DNA from: Pseudobutyrivibrio sp. | GTDB lineage: Bacteria > Bacillota > Clostridia > Lachnospirales > Lachnospiraceae | Direction of reading: 5' to 3' | NCBI GenBank assembly: GCA_024684955.1 | Contig: JAIKWH010000066.1 | Location: forward strand, 1-64,000 | DNA: 64,000 nt | Made by a program: the position numbers and the translations under genes | Notes under the pieces: generated by a model | The model's database searches: none | What the model was told of the DNA's origin: nothing | What the model saw: only the letters and a program-made list of their open reading frames with translations | Shown: in pieces, positions 54,872 to 63,913 of the stretch | Layout: the number at the start of each line of letters is the position of its first letter | How positions within the stretch are numbered: the stretch's first letter is position 1

Positions 54872-57017
54872 TTTAAGAATTAATAATAAGAGATTAGAAT
54901 TCATAGATAAATTAGTATATGTTATTTTTCTTGCCAATGTATTCTCTTATAGTTTTATGTACAGAATATTGGATAGCAGACAAGTGTATTTGGTCATGTT
55001 TCCAATAGTTATTTATTGGTTATTAAGGCGAAAGACTAGCCCCTTTGATATAGAGTATTTGTTTTTGCAACTGGCCTTTTTCCTTGGTGGAATATTAATG
55101 CAAATCACAGCACCAAACATGAATTGGCTATGGAATGTTATGGTGTTTTCTTTTATTTTTCCAATAGCCTATTTGCTTGGAAAAATGTGTGTTGGGGAAG
55201 ATTCTACTCAGAGTGAAAAAAGAGCATTTACGGCTTTAAATGTTGTTGCTGCAGGAATGTTTGCCACATACATTCTAGATTATGCAAAAAAATACCTGAC
55301 TGTTGGATTTCACTTTAAAGATGTGTTTCTCAGTTTCATAGATGAAGAGTATTCTCAAAAGGTTGCACCAAAGTTGGTGGAATGGGTTAATTTTTGGAAT
55401 CCAGAGCCAGTAGTTAAGAATGAGGCTGATTTTGGTGCTTATGTCGTAATAGGAACTTTGTTTTTTGCATTTTTAAACAGGAAAGAAAAGAAAAAGTTCT
55501 TTTGGTTGATTGTAATTGCAGAAACTATTATGGTTTTTAATAGTGTGATGGCTATCGGTAGAAGTACCGTTATACAACTTGTTTTAGTAAACGGAATATT
55601 ATTAGTCACATATTTGTTAAGTCATGTTAGCGATGGGAAAAAAGTATATAAAATATTGATTCCAGTTGGCACAGCTATAATCTTTTTTGCGTTGATATTT
55701 GGATTTAATATTTTTCATATTAGAGACTTATATGAGAATTCATTTTTGAGCCGAAATGGCGGAATATTTAATAACATAAGATTCAAATGGGAACGAGAAG
55801 GATACTATAATCTTTTTACAATCCAAAAAGGTGTGTGGAATGTTCAATCACATCCACAGGGCAAGACCCACAATACATGGCTTGAATATGGTAGAAATTA
55901 TGACGTGATTTTTTACATTTTCCTAATGTTTTTTGTAGTTTTCTCTTTAATAAAAAGTTTATTATATTTTTTTAAGAGAAAAGAAAAAAAGACAGTAATG
56001 TATTATGCTTTTGGCATGCAATTATGCTATTTCCTGTATTTTTATGTTGAAAGAATGGGTTTTCCTGAAAAGGACTGGATTATTATTTATATTTTTGTAT
56101 CAGGGATTGCTGCTGGAATCTCCCACGCAAAATCCATTGGTGAAATAAATGTTGCAAATAATGTAGTATCGTTAAAGAACAAGAAGTATATAGATTTGGG
56201 GCTTTTATATCTGTCTTTTTCCCTAATTGCAATCTGCTATTATGATTGGTGGTACGATAAATTGCGTTTGTATATGGTGTTGGTTGCACCAATTGGTTGC
56301 TACTTGCTTATGTCATTTTTGAGTAGAAGCAAGATTGCTGATGGAATATTGGCGGCTATGGGTATTGCAAGTCTTTTGTTAGCGGGATATACCTATACTC
56401 ATTCGGATGAGTTTTTAGGAATTGGATTTGTAAAAGAACCTTTTAGTCATAATCCTGTTACCAAAGATTATTTAATAATATTATGCTTGATTCCTCTGGC
56501 GCTTGTTTTAGGTTTGATAATGTCTAAATTTAAACTTAATAAATGTTGGGCAGTAGTTATAGGAACAATCGCTTCATTATATCTATTTAGAAGTCAAATG
56601 TTTGATGGAAGAGTAGTTACAATAAAGGAAGCGTTAAAATTGGCATTCACCTATAATAAGGGTGAGGCCTGGGGACCAATTGGTCTTACTACATCTGATA
56701 TAAATACTAGTTATAATAGTTGGCTGAATTATTCTAGGGACTATGGATTAATTATGTTTATTTTGATGATGGCCTTTCTTTGCTGGACGTTATGGAGATT
56801 TATTCAGTTTATTAGGGAAGCAGAGCCTAAAGGGTTCGATTATATGCTTATACTTGCGTATATATTTATGATGGTGGGCTTTTCCTTTACAGATTTTGCA
56901 TATGACTATAAATACATGTTAATTGCTTTCTTAATAATTTGTGGAGGGATTAATAATAGGTTAACTATTAACAATCAGTTTTTGCACAATGGACACACGA
57001 TAAACAATGATTGTTAG
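54864..57017 (+). CDS. Very large Wzy-like polymerase/ligase with repeated tail
   Basis: A 717-residue polytopic protein, well above the usual 400-450 of Wzy. Helices fill residues 15-430 and again 435-705. The ligase-type end motif occurs twice: KTHNTWLEYGRNYDVIFYIF near 332 and SYNSWLNYSRDYGLIMFILM near 614, each followed by a similar W/F-rich helix and basic turn. The first part also has the MAIGRSTVIQLVLVN stretch expected for Wzy/WaaL. I infer a duplicated or fused polymerase C-terminal half. It overlaps the GtrII-like gene by 8 bases. Confidence 0.7.
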   Translation: MIDLRINNKRLEFIDKLVYVIFLANVFSYSFMYRILDSRQVYLVMFPIVIYWLLRRKTSPFDIEYLFLQLAFFLGGILMQITAPNMNWLWNVMVFSFIFPIAYLLGKMCVGEDSTQSEKRAFTALNVVAAGMFATYILDYAKKYLTVGFHFKDVFLSFIDEEYSQKVAPKLVEWVNFWNPEPVVKNEADFGAYVVIGTLFFAFLNRKEKKKFFWLIVIAETIMVFNSVMAIGRSTVIQLVLVNGILLVTYLLSHVSDGKKVYKILIPVGTAIIFFALIFGFNIFHIRDLYENSFLSRNGGIFNNIRFKWEREGYYNLFTIQKGVWNVQSHPQGKTHNTWLEYGRNYDVIFYIFLMFFVVFSLIKSLLYFFKRKEKKTVMYYAFGMQLCYFLYFYVERMGFPEKDWIIIYIFVSGIAAGISHAKSIGEINVANNVVSLKNKKYIDLGLLYLSFSLIAICYYDWWYDKLRLYMVLVAPIGCYLLMSFLSRSKIADGILAAMGIASLLLAGYTYTHSDEFLGIGFVKEPFSHNPVTKDYLIILCLIPLALVLGLIMSKFKLNKCWAVVIGTIASLYLFRSQMFDGRVVTIKEALKLAFTYNKGEAWGPIGLTTSDINTSYNSWLNYSRDYGLIMFILMMAFLCWTLWRFIQFIREAEPKGFDYMLILAYIFMMVGFSFTDFAYDYKYMLIAFLIICGGINNRLTINNQFLHNGHTINNDC

Positions 57018-57154
57018 TCAGAAGTTGTGAAGATGAAATGGATATTGCGTTTACAACTGAATTATTTAATGCGAATGTTTACTTTAAGAGCATAAGGGGC
57101 AAAACATTTGGAATAGGAAAATGCTCTGGATTACATTGTATATGGCGAGGATAA
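57011..57154 (+). pseudogene. Possible remnant of a sugar acetyltransferase
   Basis: In the 138-base gap after the large polymerase, one short frame is open from 57011 to TAA 57152-57154. From ATG 57038 it reads ANVYFKSIRGKTFGIGKCSG near its end, which resembles the first turns of a left-handed beta-helix acetyltransferase. No ribosome site or full domain is present, so I treat it as a broken leftover; chance similarity is possible. Confidence 0.3.
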
Positions 57155-57155
57155 G

Positions 57156-58262
57156 ATGAAAAGAAAAGGGCTAGGTAAAACTATTGTTATTATAATAACA
57201 GTTACATTTACGCTTACATTGGCTGTAGTATTTCGGTGTGGTCTTAATTTATATGATAGACTCAATAGTATGGATAAGAGATTTGATGGGATAGAGTCTC
57301 AATTGAAAGATATTAATGAGAAAATAGGAAAAGAGAAGAATACTGATATAACTGAAACTACGAACAATGAAGTAGATAATAACCCAGGGCGGATGGCTTT
57401 TGTTTGTTGGGGGGATAGCCTGACAGAGGGACGGCAAGGAGGATTTGACGTTGCTTATCCTGAAGTGATTCAATCAACAGCAGCGTCTAATGGTTATAAT
57501 ATTGAAGTTGTAAATGAAGGGGCTCCAGGAGAAAATACAAAAGACATAATGGCGCGCACGGGGGCTATGGATTTAATTGTCACGGCAAACATGGTTATTC
57601 CAATGAACCAATCAGAAGTGACTGTTCCAATGGCATATGGCGATGGAACTGTGGCTACGATTCGACATACAGATTATAGTACAGATAATTATTTTGTGGC
57701 GGATGCTAATATCTGTGGGGTAGATGGGATGATATCTTATGAGCCTTATATCGAAGAAGGGGCTGATATGGTTTATTATTTCAAACGTTTCGAAGAAGGG
57801 CCTGAAGTACAGGTTCCTGTTGGAACTGAAGTTACATTAAGTACGGAGAATATGTATAAAGACTATATCCCTATTTTATTCATTGGAACAAATAGAGGAT
57901 TTGATTCGCCAGAAGAATTAATAAAGCAGCAAGAGGCAATCATCAATCAATATAATGATTCAGATAAATTTATTATTTGTGGACTTACAAGTGGGCCTCC
58001 AGAAGAGCATGCTGCAGATAATAAAGCGATGGCTGAGCACTGGGGAAGTCATTTTGTTGACTTGAGAGATTATTTATCTAATCCAGATAATCTGCTTAAA
58101 TATGTACCAGAATTATCTGATATAGATAGACAAGATTTATCTGATGGATGGATGCCTGCTTGTATTATGGTTGACAGCACGCACTTTAACGATGTTGGGT
58201 ACACCATGATAGGTGAATGTATCTATGATAGACTGATACAACTGGGATATATACACAACTAA
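57156..58262 (+). CDS. Membrane-anchored SGNH/GDSL hydrolase
   Basis: A 368-residue protein with an N-terminal membrane segment (about 9-28), a short charged coiled-coil-like linker (30-75), and an SGNH domain: AFVCWGDSLTEGRQGG (the nucleophile Ser), EVVNEGAPGENTKDIMA (block II Gly), a GTNRGF block III, and VDSTHFNDVGYTMIG (Asp/His). A beta-rich insert (about 140-240) sits between blocks II and III. It may remove or move acetyl groups on the polymer. It has no MBOAT gene nearby, unlike the pair at 5501-8415. Confidence 0.78.
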   Translation: MKRKGLGKTIVIIITVTFTLTLAVVFRCGLNLYDRLNSMDKRFDGIESQLKDINEKIGKEKNTDITETTNNEVDNNPGRMAFVCWGDSLTEGRQGGFDVAYPEVIQSTAASNGYNIEVVNEGAPGENTKDIMARTGAMDLIVTANMVIPMNQSEVTVPMAYGDGTVATIRHTDYSTDNYFVADANICGVDGMISYEPYIEEGADMVYYFKRFEEGPEVQVPVGTEVTLSTENMYKDYIPILFIGTNRGFDSPEELIKQQEAIINQYNDSDKFIICGLTSGPPEEHAADNKAMAEHWGSHFVDLRDYLSNPDNLLKYVPELSDIDRQDLSDGWMPACIMVDSTHFNDVGYTMIGECIYDRLIQLGYIHN

Positions 58263-58322
58263 GTGAATGCACTTTTTGATTCGTGAGTTTTAGGGTGAAA
58301 GAATAGAGCGTGGAGTTAATTG

Positions 58323-59174
58323 ATGCAGCAGCAAAAAATACAATATACAGATGAGATAAATAAGAATAATTATGTAGATAGGCCGTTAGTTAGTATTATT
58401 ATGGGAGTGTATAATGGCGAGGATACACTTAGAGAAGCGATAGATTCAATATTAAATCAAACATATACAAACTGGGAATTTATCATATGTGATGACTGCT
58501 CTACAGACGGTACTGCTGATGTAGTAAAAAAATATGCTGAAAGAGACAGCAGAATCGTGTATATCAAAAATGACCATAACATGCGTTTAGCAGCTTCATT
58601 AAACCATTGTTTAGAGGTGGCAAAAGGTAAATATGTTGCTCGCATGGATGCTGATGACATTTCAGTGCCTAAGCGTTTAACAAAGCAAGTTGCATTTCTT
58701 GAAGAGCATAAAGATATAGATGTTGTCGGTAGTCAAATGGCGGTATTTGATGAAAATGGTCAAAGAGGGATAAGATCCATTAATGAGTACCCCACAAAAG
58801 AGGATTTAATAAAAGGCAGTCCGCTTTGCCATGCTACTATTATGATGAAAAAGAATATATATGAGAATTTAAATGGGTACAGAGTTTGCAGAGAAACAAA
58901 TAGAGCAGAGGATTTAGACTTATGGTTTAGATTCTATGCAAAAGGATATCGAGCATATAATATACAAGAACCTTTGTATAGAGTGCGTGAAAGTCTCTCT
59001 GATTTAAAAAGGAGAAATATTCAATCGTCTGTTGGAATAGCAAAAATATATTTTTATGGTTATAAATTGATTAAAGTTCCTTATTATAAAAGAATATGGG
59101 GGGTTAGGCCGATAGTATCGGCGTTAGTACCGAGATGGATAAGAATGATTTATTATAAGCAACGACTTGATTGA
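58323..59174 (+). CDS. Glycosyltransferase family 2
   Basis: A 283-residue GT-A enzyme, started at ATG 58323 (GGAG upstream; the frame from 58320 only adds one codon). Landmarks: VSIIMGVYNGEDTLREAIDS, FIICDDCSTDGTADVV, YVARMDADDISVPKRL (Asp109, Asp111), and an RAEDLDLWFRFYAKGYRAYN end. It is of the EpsE/CpsI style and builds the repeat unit in the cytoplasm. The gene is clearly AT-richer than those before 57 kb. Confidence 0.9.
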   Translation: MQQQKIQYTDEINKNNYVDRPLVSIIMGVYNGEDTLREAIDSILNQTYTNWEFIICDDCSTDGTADVVKKYAERDSRIVYIKNDHNMRLAASLNHCLEVAKGKYVARMDADDISVPKRLTKQVAFLEEHKDIDVVGSQMAVFDENGQRGIRSINEYPTKEDLIKGSPLCHATIMMKKNIYENLNGYRVCRETNRAEDLDLWFRFYAKGYRAYNIQEPLYRVRESLSDLKRRNIQSSVGIAKIYFYGYKLIKVPYYKRIWGVRPIVSALVPRWIRMIYYKQRLD

Positions 59175-59285
59175 GTCTGTGATGATGAATAAGAACAAAA
59201 TAGTAAGATAAACATAAAAAGAATAGATAGTAATTATAAAGATATAAATGTATGGAGACTTCTATATAATATTTGAGGAAAAGAA

Positions 59286-60224
59286 ATGAGTAAAGAATTA
59301 GTTACGATAATTGTTCCAATGTATAATCATGAAAAATATATCATAGATTGTTTAGAAAGTATTAAAAATCAAACATATAATAAGATTGAGTTATTAATTG
59401 CGGATGATTGTTCTAGTGACAATTCATTTAATCTGGCCTCAAAATGGGTTAAAGAGAATAAAGAATGTTTTATTAGATGTGAATTATCTAAGAATGAACG
59501 AAATATAGGAGTTGTTAAGAGTATGAACGGCTTAGTTAAAAGAGCGAGAGGAGGATATATTAAGTCCATCGCATCTGATGATATGTTATTAACTAATGCC
59601 ATAGAAAGTCTTGTAAATAGTTTAAAAGCAGATGATGATTTAGTGTGTGGCAATGGAGTGATTATTGATGAAAATGCGCATTATCCATTAGACAATAAAG
59701 ACATTAAAGGAAACTACTATTCAAGATTTAAAAGGAAGTTTAAATTTGACAAAGTTTTTAATGAGAATGGGATATTAGCTCCTGGTGTATTATTTAGAAC
59801 ATCAACATTTGAAGAGTATGGTTTGTTTTCTGAAGAATGTGAATTTGAGGATTGGGAGTATTGGATACGAATTCTTTCTAGAGGAGGTAAAATATCATAT
59901 TTAAAAGAAAAGGTTGTTGCATATAGAAGTGTTACAACATCTCTTTGCAGGTTTGGCAATAGTGAAGAAGAAAAAAAACGATTAGAAAGAGTGGCTGAGA
60001 ATAATATCAGTATGCTTGATTATTATGCTCAAGGAGCTAATTTTAGTAGTAACAGGTACCGTAATAGTGTTGTTAGTATGGCAATAAATCAGGGGAACGA
60101 TAAGTTGATTAAAAAAATTGTGGAAAGTCCAGACTTTAAGTTTAAACCGTTATATTATATTAAATATTTATTATATGTGTTCAGTAAAAGAGCAAGGAGT
60201 AATACAAATAAAGAGAATAGATGA
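59286..60224 (+). CDS. Glycosyltransferase family 2
   Basis: A 312-residue GT-A enzyme. It begins LVTIIVPMYNHEKYIIDCLE, then LLIADDCSSDNSFNLAS and YIKSIASDDMLLTNAIESLV (Asp98, Asp99), and EECEFEDWEYWIRILSRGGK as the catalytic ED region. GAGGAAAAG precedes ATG. One 60-base line of this gene (59341-59400) has only 11 G or C by hand count, one of the lowest in the window, suggesting recent acquisition. The acceptor and sugar are unknown. Confidence 0.88.
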   Translation: MSKELVTIIVPMYNHEKYIIDCLESIKNQTYNKIELLIADDCSSDNSFNLASKWVKENKECFIRCELSKNERNIGVVKSMNGLVKRARGGYIKSIASDDMLLTNAIESLVNSLKADDDLVCGNGVIIDENAHYPLDNKDIKGNYYSRFKRKFKFDKVFNENGILAPGVLFRTSTFEEYGLFSEECEFEDWEYWIRILSRGGKISYLKEKVVAYRSVTTSLCRFGNSEEEKKRLERVAENNISMLDYYAQGANFSSNRYRNSVVSMAINQGNDKLIKKIVESPDFKFKPLYYIKYLLYVFSKRARSNTNKENR

Positions 60225-60311
60225 ATTATTTGGGGGAATGGGGAAAAGTATTAATCAAATATATGCATAAGAGGTTTTCTATACAGTGATTAGATAGAAG
60301 AGGAGTATGTA

Positions 60312-61274
60312 ATGAAGAAATTCGTGAAGAATATATATATCATTTTTAGGACAGTATTATCACATATTGGGAATATTACAAGGCCATTAAGCGATAAACT
60401 AGCAATAATATATATTGATGGGGGTTTATCTAGTCAAATATTTAGATATTCTATGGGACAATATTTTAAAGAAATGGGATTTGACGTTTTTTATGATGTG
60501 AGTTGGTATCAAGGGAGAATGGCATCCGAAAAGAAAATGGAACTTGCTATTAAAGACTTTGTAGATGAGAGTGAAATGCGTTTTTTGGGGAGAGATTCTT
60601 TTTTGCTTAAAAAATATAAATTATTATATAACACTGCATATAATGGTATGGCAAAATCTGCGCAAGACGATATAACTACACTAAAAGCCCCTTTTTGCAT
60701 TAATAATTACGAGATGGACTGGATTATGAAAAGTATTAATGAAAAAAGATATTTTCCATGGAGTAATATTGAAAGGAAACTATCAGACAATGCTAAAGAA
60801 ATATTAGAGGGAATTATAGATAATAATGTTTGTGGAATACATATTCGTAGAGGTGATATGAGCTATTATGTGAAAGGTGCATATTGGAAGGTGCTGACAC
60901 CTAGATATTATGAAAAATCTTTAGATTTTATTCCTAAAGAAGTAAGAAAGGTACTGATTTTTACAAATGGAATTGATTGGGTAAAAAAAGAGATAATTCC
61001 TATTATTGAGAAGAGAGGCTACGACATTATAGTCGTATCAGAATTGGGATTAAAAGAATATGAGGAATTGTTTTTATTGAGCAAATGTAATTGTATTATT
61101 GCAAGTCAAGGAAGTTGGGGCAATACTGCGCTAGATTTTAATAGCAACAATGAAGTATTATGGGTGAAAGGCGTTGAACATATAAAAGAGGAAAAAGATA
61201 AATTTATTAAGAAATATCCAAATTATGAAATGGGTTTATTTGAGTTAGAAGATGATATGTATCTTCATGAATAG
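60312..61274 (+). CDS. GT11 (alpha-1,2-fucosyltransferase-like) enzyme
   Basis: A 320-residue protein. The GT11 landmarks are visible though altered: IDGGLSSQIFRYSMGQYFKE (usual GG-L-G-N-Q-x-F), GIHIRRGDMSYYV (His177, Arg179, Arg180, Asp182) and IIASQGSWGNTALDFNSN in place of S-x-S-x-F-S-W-W. The family moves fucose, and some members other deoxyhexoses, from nucleotide donors. AGAGGAG is ten bases before ATG. The changed motifs may mean another sugar, perhaps the one made by the Fdt genes downstream. Confidence 0.78.
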   Translation: MKKFVKNIYIIFRTVLSHIGNITRPLSDKLAIIYIDGGLSSQIFRYSMGQYFKEMGFDVFYDVSWYQGRMASEKKMELAIKDFVDESEMRFLGRDSFLLKKYKLLYNTAYNGMAKSAQDDITTLKAPFCINNYEMDWIMKSINEKRYFPWSNIERKLSDNAKEILEGIIDNNVCGIHIRRGDMSYYVKGAYWKVLTPRYYEKSLDFIPKEVRKVLIFTNGIDWVKKEIIPIIEKRGYDIIVVSELGLKEYEELFLLSKCNCIIASQGSWGNTALDFNSNNEVLWVKGVEHIKEEKDKFIKKYPNYEMGLFELEDDMYLHE

Positions 61275-61294
61275 ATGTTGGTTCAAATGAGTTT

Positions 61295-61323
61295 TTGTGA
61301 GATAAAATGAAATATAGTATAAT
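61295..61323 (+). promoter_or_regulatory. Promoter for the fdtA-like unit
   Basis: TTGTGA (61295-61300) and TATAAT (61318-61323) are spaced by 17 bases in a 129-base gap. This is a good sigma-A-type promoter 80 bases upstream of the fdtA-like start. AGGAGAG at 61389-61395 serves as ribosome site. Confidence 0.6.
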
Positions 61324-61403
61324 TATTCAAGTTTTCATGAAACAATTTAGACGGGTAGAGAGAGTATATTGTACATATATTATTCGTTAGGAGAGTGAAA
61401 TAG

Positions 61404-61802
61404 TTGCAGGTAGTAAAATATATGTTTCAGCCACATGGTGATGAAAGAGGCCAGTTGGTTGCACTGGAAGAATTTAATGATATACCATTTAAAATAAAAA
61501 GAGTCTACTATATGTATGACACGGGTGAAGGTGTTGTGCGTGGAAATCATGCCCATAAATCATTAGAACAGATTCTTATATGTATACATGGTAGCTGTAA
61601 AATTAAACTTGATAATGGGACGGAACAAAAAGTTGTTCCATTAGAAAAACCATATGAGGGTCTTTATGTAGCCAATAATATGTGGAGAGAGATGTACGAT
61701 TTTTCTTCAGACGCAGTGCTTATGGTTTTGGCATCTGAATTATACGACGAGAATGACTATATTAGAGATTATAATGAATTTATTGATTTTATAAAAAAGT
61801 AA
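61404..61802 (+). CDS. fdtA: FdtA-type dTDP-4-oxo-6-deoxyhexose 3,4-ketoisomerase
   Basis: A 132-residue cupin-fold enzyme, most likely from TTG 61404 with AGGAGAG upstream. It has HGDERGQLVALEEFNDIPFK, YYMYDTGEGVVRGNHAHKSL (His49 and His51 in the usual catalytic positions), LDNGTEQKVVPLEKP and MWREMYDFSSDAVLMVLASE. FdtA/QdtA convert the dTDP-4-keto-6-deoxy sugar to the 3-keto form. The aminotransferase that uses this product follows 15 bases later. Confidence 0.9.
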   Translation: MQVVKYMFQPHGDERGQLVALEEFNDIPFKIKRVYYMYDTGEGVVRGNHAHKSLEQILICIHGSCKIKLDNGTEQKVVPLEKPYEGLYVANNMWREMYDFSSDAVLMVLASELYDENDYIRDYNEFIDFIKK

Positions 61803-61817
61803 GAAAGTGATGTTTAT

Positions 61818-62915
61818 ATGAGAGTACCATTCGTTAGTTTTCTTCCTATGGAAAAAGAATTAGATAAAGATTTAAGAGACGCTTTTGAACGAGTTTATAC
61901 GAATAGTTGGTATATAGAGGGCAGAGAAGATGCAAATTTTGAAAAAAATTTCGCAGATTATTGTGGTGTAGATTATTGCATAGGAGTTGGAAATGGACTT
62001 GATGCATTAATGTTAGCTTTAAAAGCATTAGGAATTGGCGAGGGGGATGAAGTTATAGTTCCTGCGAACACTTTTATTGCGACAGCCTTAGCAGTCACAT
62101 ATACTGGAGCAACTCCAGTTCTAGTCGAGCCGGATATAAGGACATTTAATATTGACACTAACAGAATAGTACCTGCAATAACAGAAAAAACCAAAGCCAT
62201 TATGCCGGTTCACTTATATGGCCAGCCATGTGATATGGAACCAATAATGGAGATTGCAAAAAAATATAATCTTTATATTGTAGAAGACTGTGCACAAGCA
62301 CATGGTGCAAAATATAAAGGAAGGCTAATAGGAAGTTTTGGTGAAGCTGCAGGCTTCAGTTTTTACCCTGGTAAAAACTTAGGTGCATTAGGAGATGCAG
62401 GAGCAACTATTACTAATGATGAAACTTTGGCTAAAAAAATTAGAGCATTGGGAAATTATGGTTCGGATTATAAGTATCATCATATATACGAAGGAAATAA
62501 TTCACGTTTAGATGAAATGCAAGCGGCTTTTTTATCTGCTAAATTACCGCATTTAAATAGGATGAATGAGGAGCGGAGAAGAATAGCTAAAAGATATATA
62601 GACGGGATAAACCATCCTGATGTGATTAAGCCGTATGTTCCTAACTATGCAGAACCTGTTTGGCATATTTTTGGAATTAGAACAGACAGAAGAGATGAGT
62701 TAGAACAATATTTGAATGAAAAAGGTATAGGTACAAATAAGCATTATCCTATACCAGTTCACATGCAAGAGTGTTATAAGAATTTAGGGTATAAAGTTGG
62801 AGATTTCCCAATTGCTGAGAAAATAGGCATGACTGAACTGAGTTTACCAATGTTCTATGGTATGAAGAACGAAGATATAGATTACGTGATTAATTCTATA
62901 AACGAATGGAAGTAG
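61818..62915 (+). CDS. fdtB: FdtB/QdtB-type sugar 3-aminotransferase
   Basis: A 365-residue DegT-fold enzyme: [79 protein letters not shown] and [18 protein letters not shown] with PLP Lys186. This is the FdtB/QdtB pattern that gives dTDP-3-amino-3,6-dideoxy-galactose or -glucose. It works on the FdtA product. No short hexapeptide FdtC acetyltransferase follows, but a GNAT-type gene does. Confidence 0.92.
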   Translation: MRVPFVSFLPMEKELDKDLRDAFERVYTNSWYIEGREDANFEKNFADYCGVDYCIGVGNGLDALMLALKALGIGEGDEVIVPANTFIATALAVTYTGATPVLVEPDIRTFNIDTNRIVPAITEKTKAIMPVHLYGQPCDMEPIMEIAKKYNLYIVEDCAQAHGAKYKGRLIGSFGEAAGFSFYPGKNLGALGDAGATITNDETLAKKIRALGNYGSDYKYHHIYEGNNSRLDEMQAAFLSAKLPHLNRMNEERRRIAKRYIDGINHPDVIKPYVPNYAEPVWHIFGIRTDRRDELEQYLNEKGIGTNKHYPIPVHMQECYKNLGYKVGDFPIAEKIGMTELSLPMFYGMKNEDIDYVINSINEWK

Positions 62916-62924
62916 TATTTAAAG

Positions 62925-63869
62925 ATGATAAAAATAATAGATTATTCAGGTGATAAAAGAGAAGAATGGAATAATTTCAACCATAAGAGTAAGAATTATT
63001 TGTTTATGTTTGATCGAGACTATATGGACTATCATAGTGATAGATTTATAGATGCGTCACTTATGTTTTATAGAGATAATGAATTAATTGCTTTATTACC
63101 TATGAATAGGCGGGATAATCATATGTATTCTCATGGTGGGTTGACATATGGAGGCTTTATAACTAATGAAAAAATGAAGCAACATACTATGAATGAGTGT
63201 TTTGAAGAACTTATAAATTATGCTAATGCAAATGGCATAGAAGATATATTATATAAAGTTATTCCTCACATATATCATTCGCAACCATCAGAAGAGGATT
63301 TATATAGTTTATTCTTACAAAATGCGTCAGTAGTAAAAATAGAGGCGTCAACTGTTGTAAATTTAACAAATCCTTTAAAAATGCCGAAGGGAAGAAAGGC
63401 TCAAATTGCCCGAGCTAAAAGAGAAGGTGTTGAGGTTATAGAACGAACAGATGATGTGGCGTTTATTGATTTTATAGAATTAGAAAATAGTGTATTAAGT
63501 GAACACCATGGAACTAAAGCAGTGCATACGGGAGATGAAATGTGTTTGTTACATAGCAGATTCCGTGAGAACATACATTTATATGCTGCATACAAAGCTG
63601 GGAAGATGATTGCTGGTACCATCATATATGAATACGATGAGGTTATTCATACACAGTATATGGCGGCAAACGAAGAAGCGAGAGTAATAGGTGCGCTTGA
63701 TTATGTTATAAGCGTTGTTATTGACAAATATAAAGGAAGCAAGCAGTGGTTAGATTTTGGGATATCGACAGAGGAACAGGGGAGACTCCTTAATGAGGGC
63801 TTAATATCTCAAAAAGAGGGGTTCGGTGGAAGGACAAATATATATTATACTTACAATATAAGAATGTAA
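62925..63869 (+). CDS. FemAB/GNAT-like N-acyltransferase of fdt cassette
   Basis: A 314-residue protein of the GNAT superfamily, FemAB-like. Landmarks: NYLFMFDRDYMDYHSDRFID, SHGGLTYGGFITNEKMKQ, LPMNRRDN, GRKAQIARAKREGVEVIER, and LDFGISTEEQGRLLNEGLIS with QKEGFGGR next. It starts nine bases after the fdtB-like gene, so N-acylation of the 3-amino sugar is a sound inference; it takes the place of FdtC. It is related in layout to the 33494 protein but not closely. Confidence 0.8.
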   Translation: MIKIIDYSGDKREEWNNFNHKSKNYLFMFDRDYMDYHSDRFIDASLMFYRDNELIALLPMNRRDNHMYSHGGLTYGGFITNEKMKQHTMNECFEELINYANANGIEDILYKVIPHIYHSQPSEEDLYSLFLQNASVVKIEASTVVNLTNPLKMPKGRKAQIARAKREGVEVIERTDDVAFIDFIELENSVLSEHHGTKAVHTGDEMCLLHSRFRENIHLYAAYKAGKMIAGTIIYEYDEVIHTQYMAANEEARVIGALDYVISVVIDKYKGSKQWLDFGISTEEQGRLLNEGLISQKEGFGGRTNIYYTYNIRM

Positions 63870-63913
63870 GTATAGTTATACAATTGTTAGACAATAAAGG
63901 TTGGTAAAAACAT

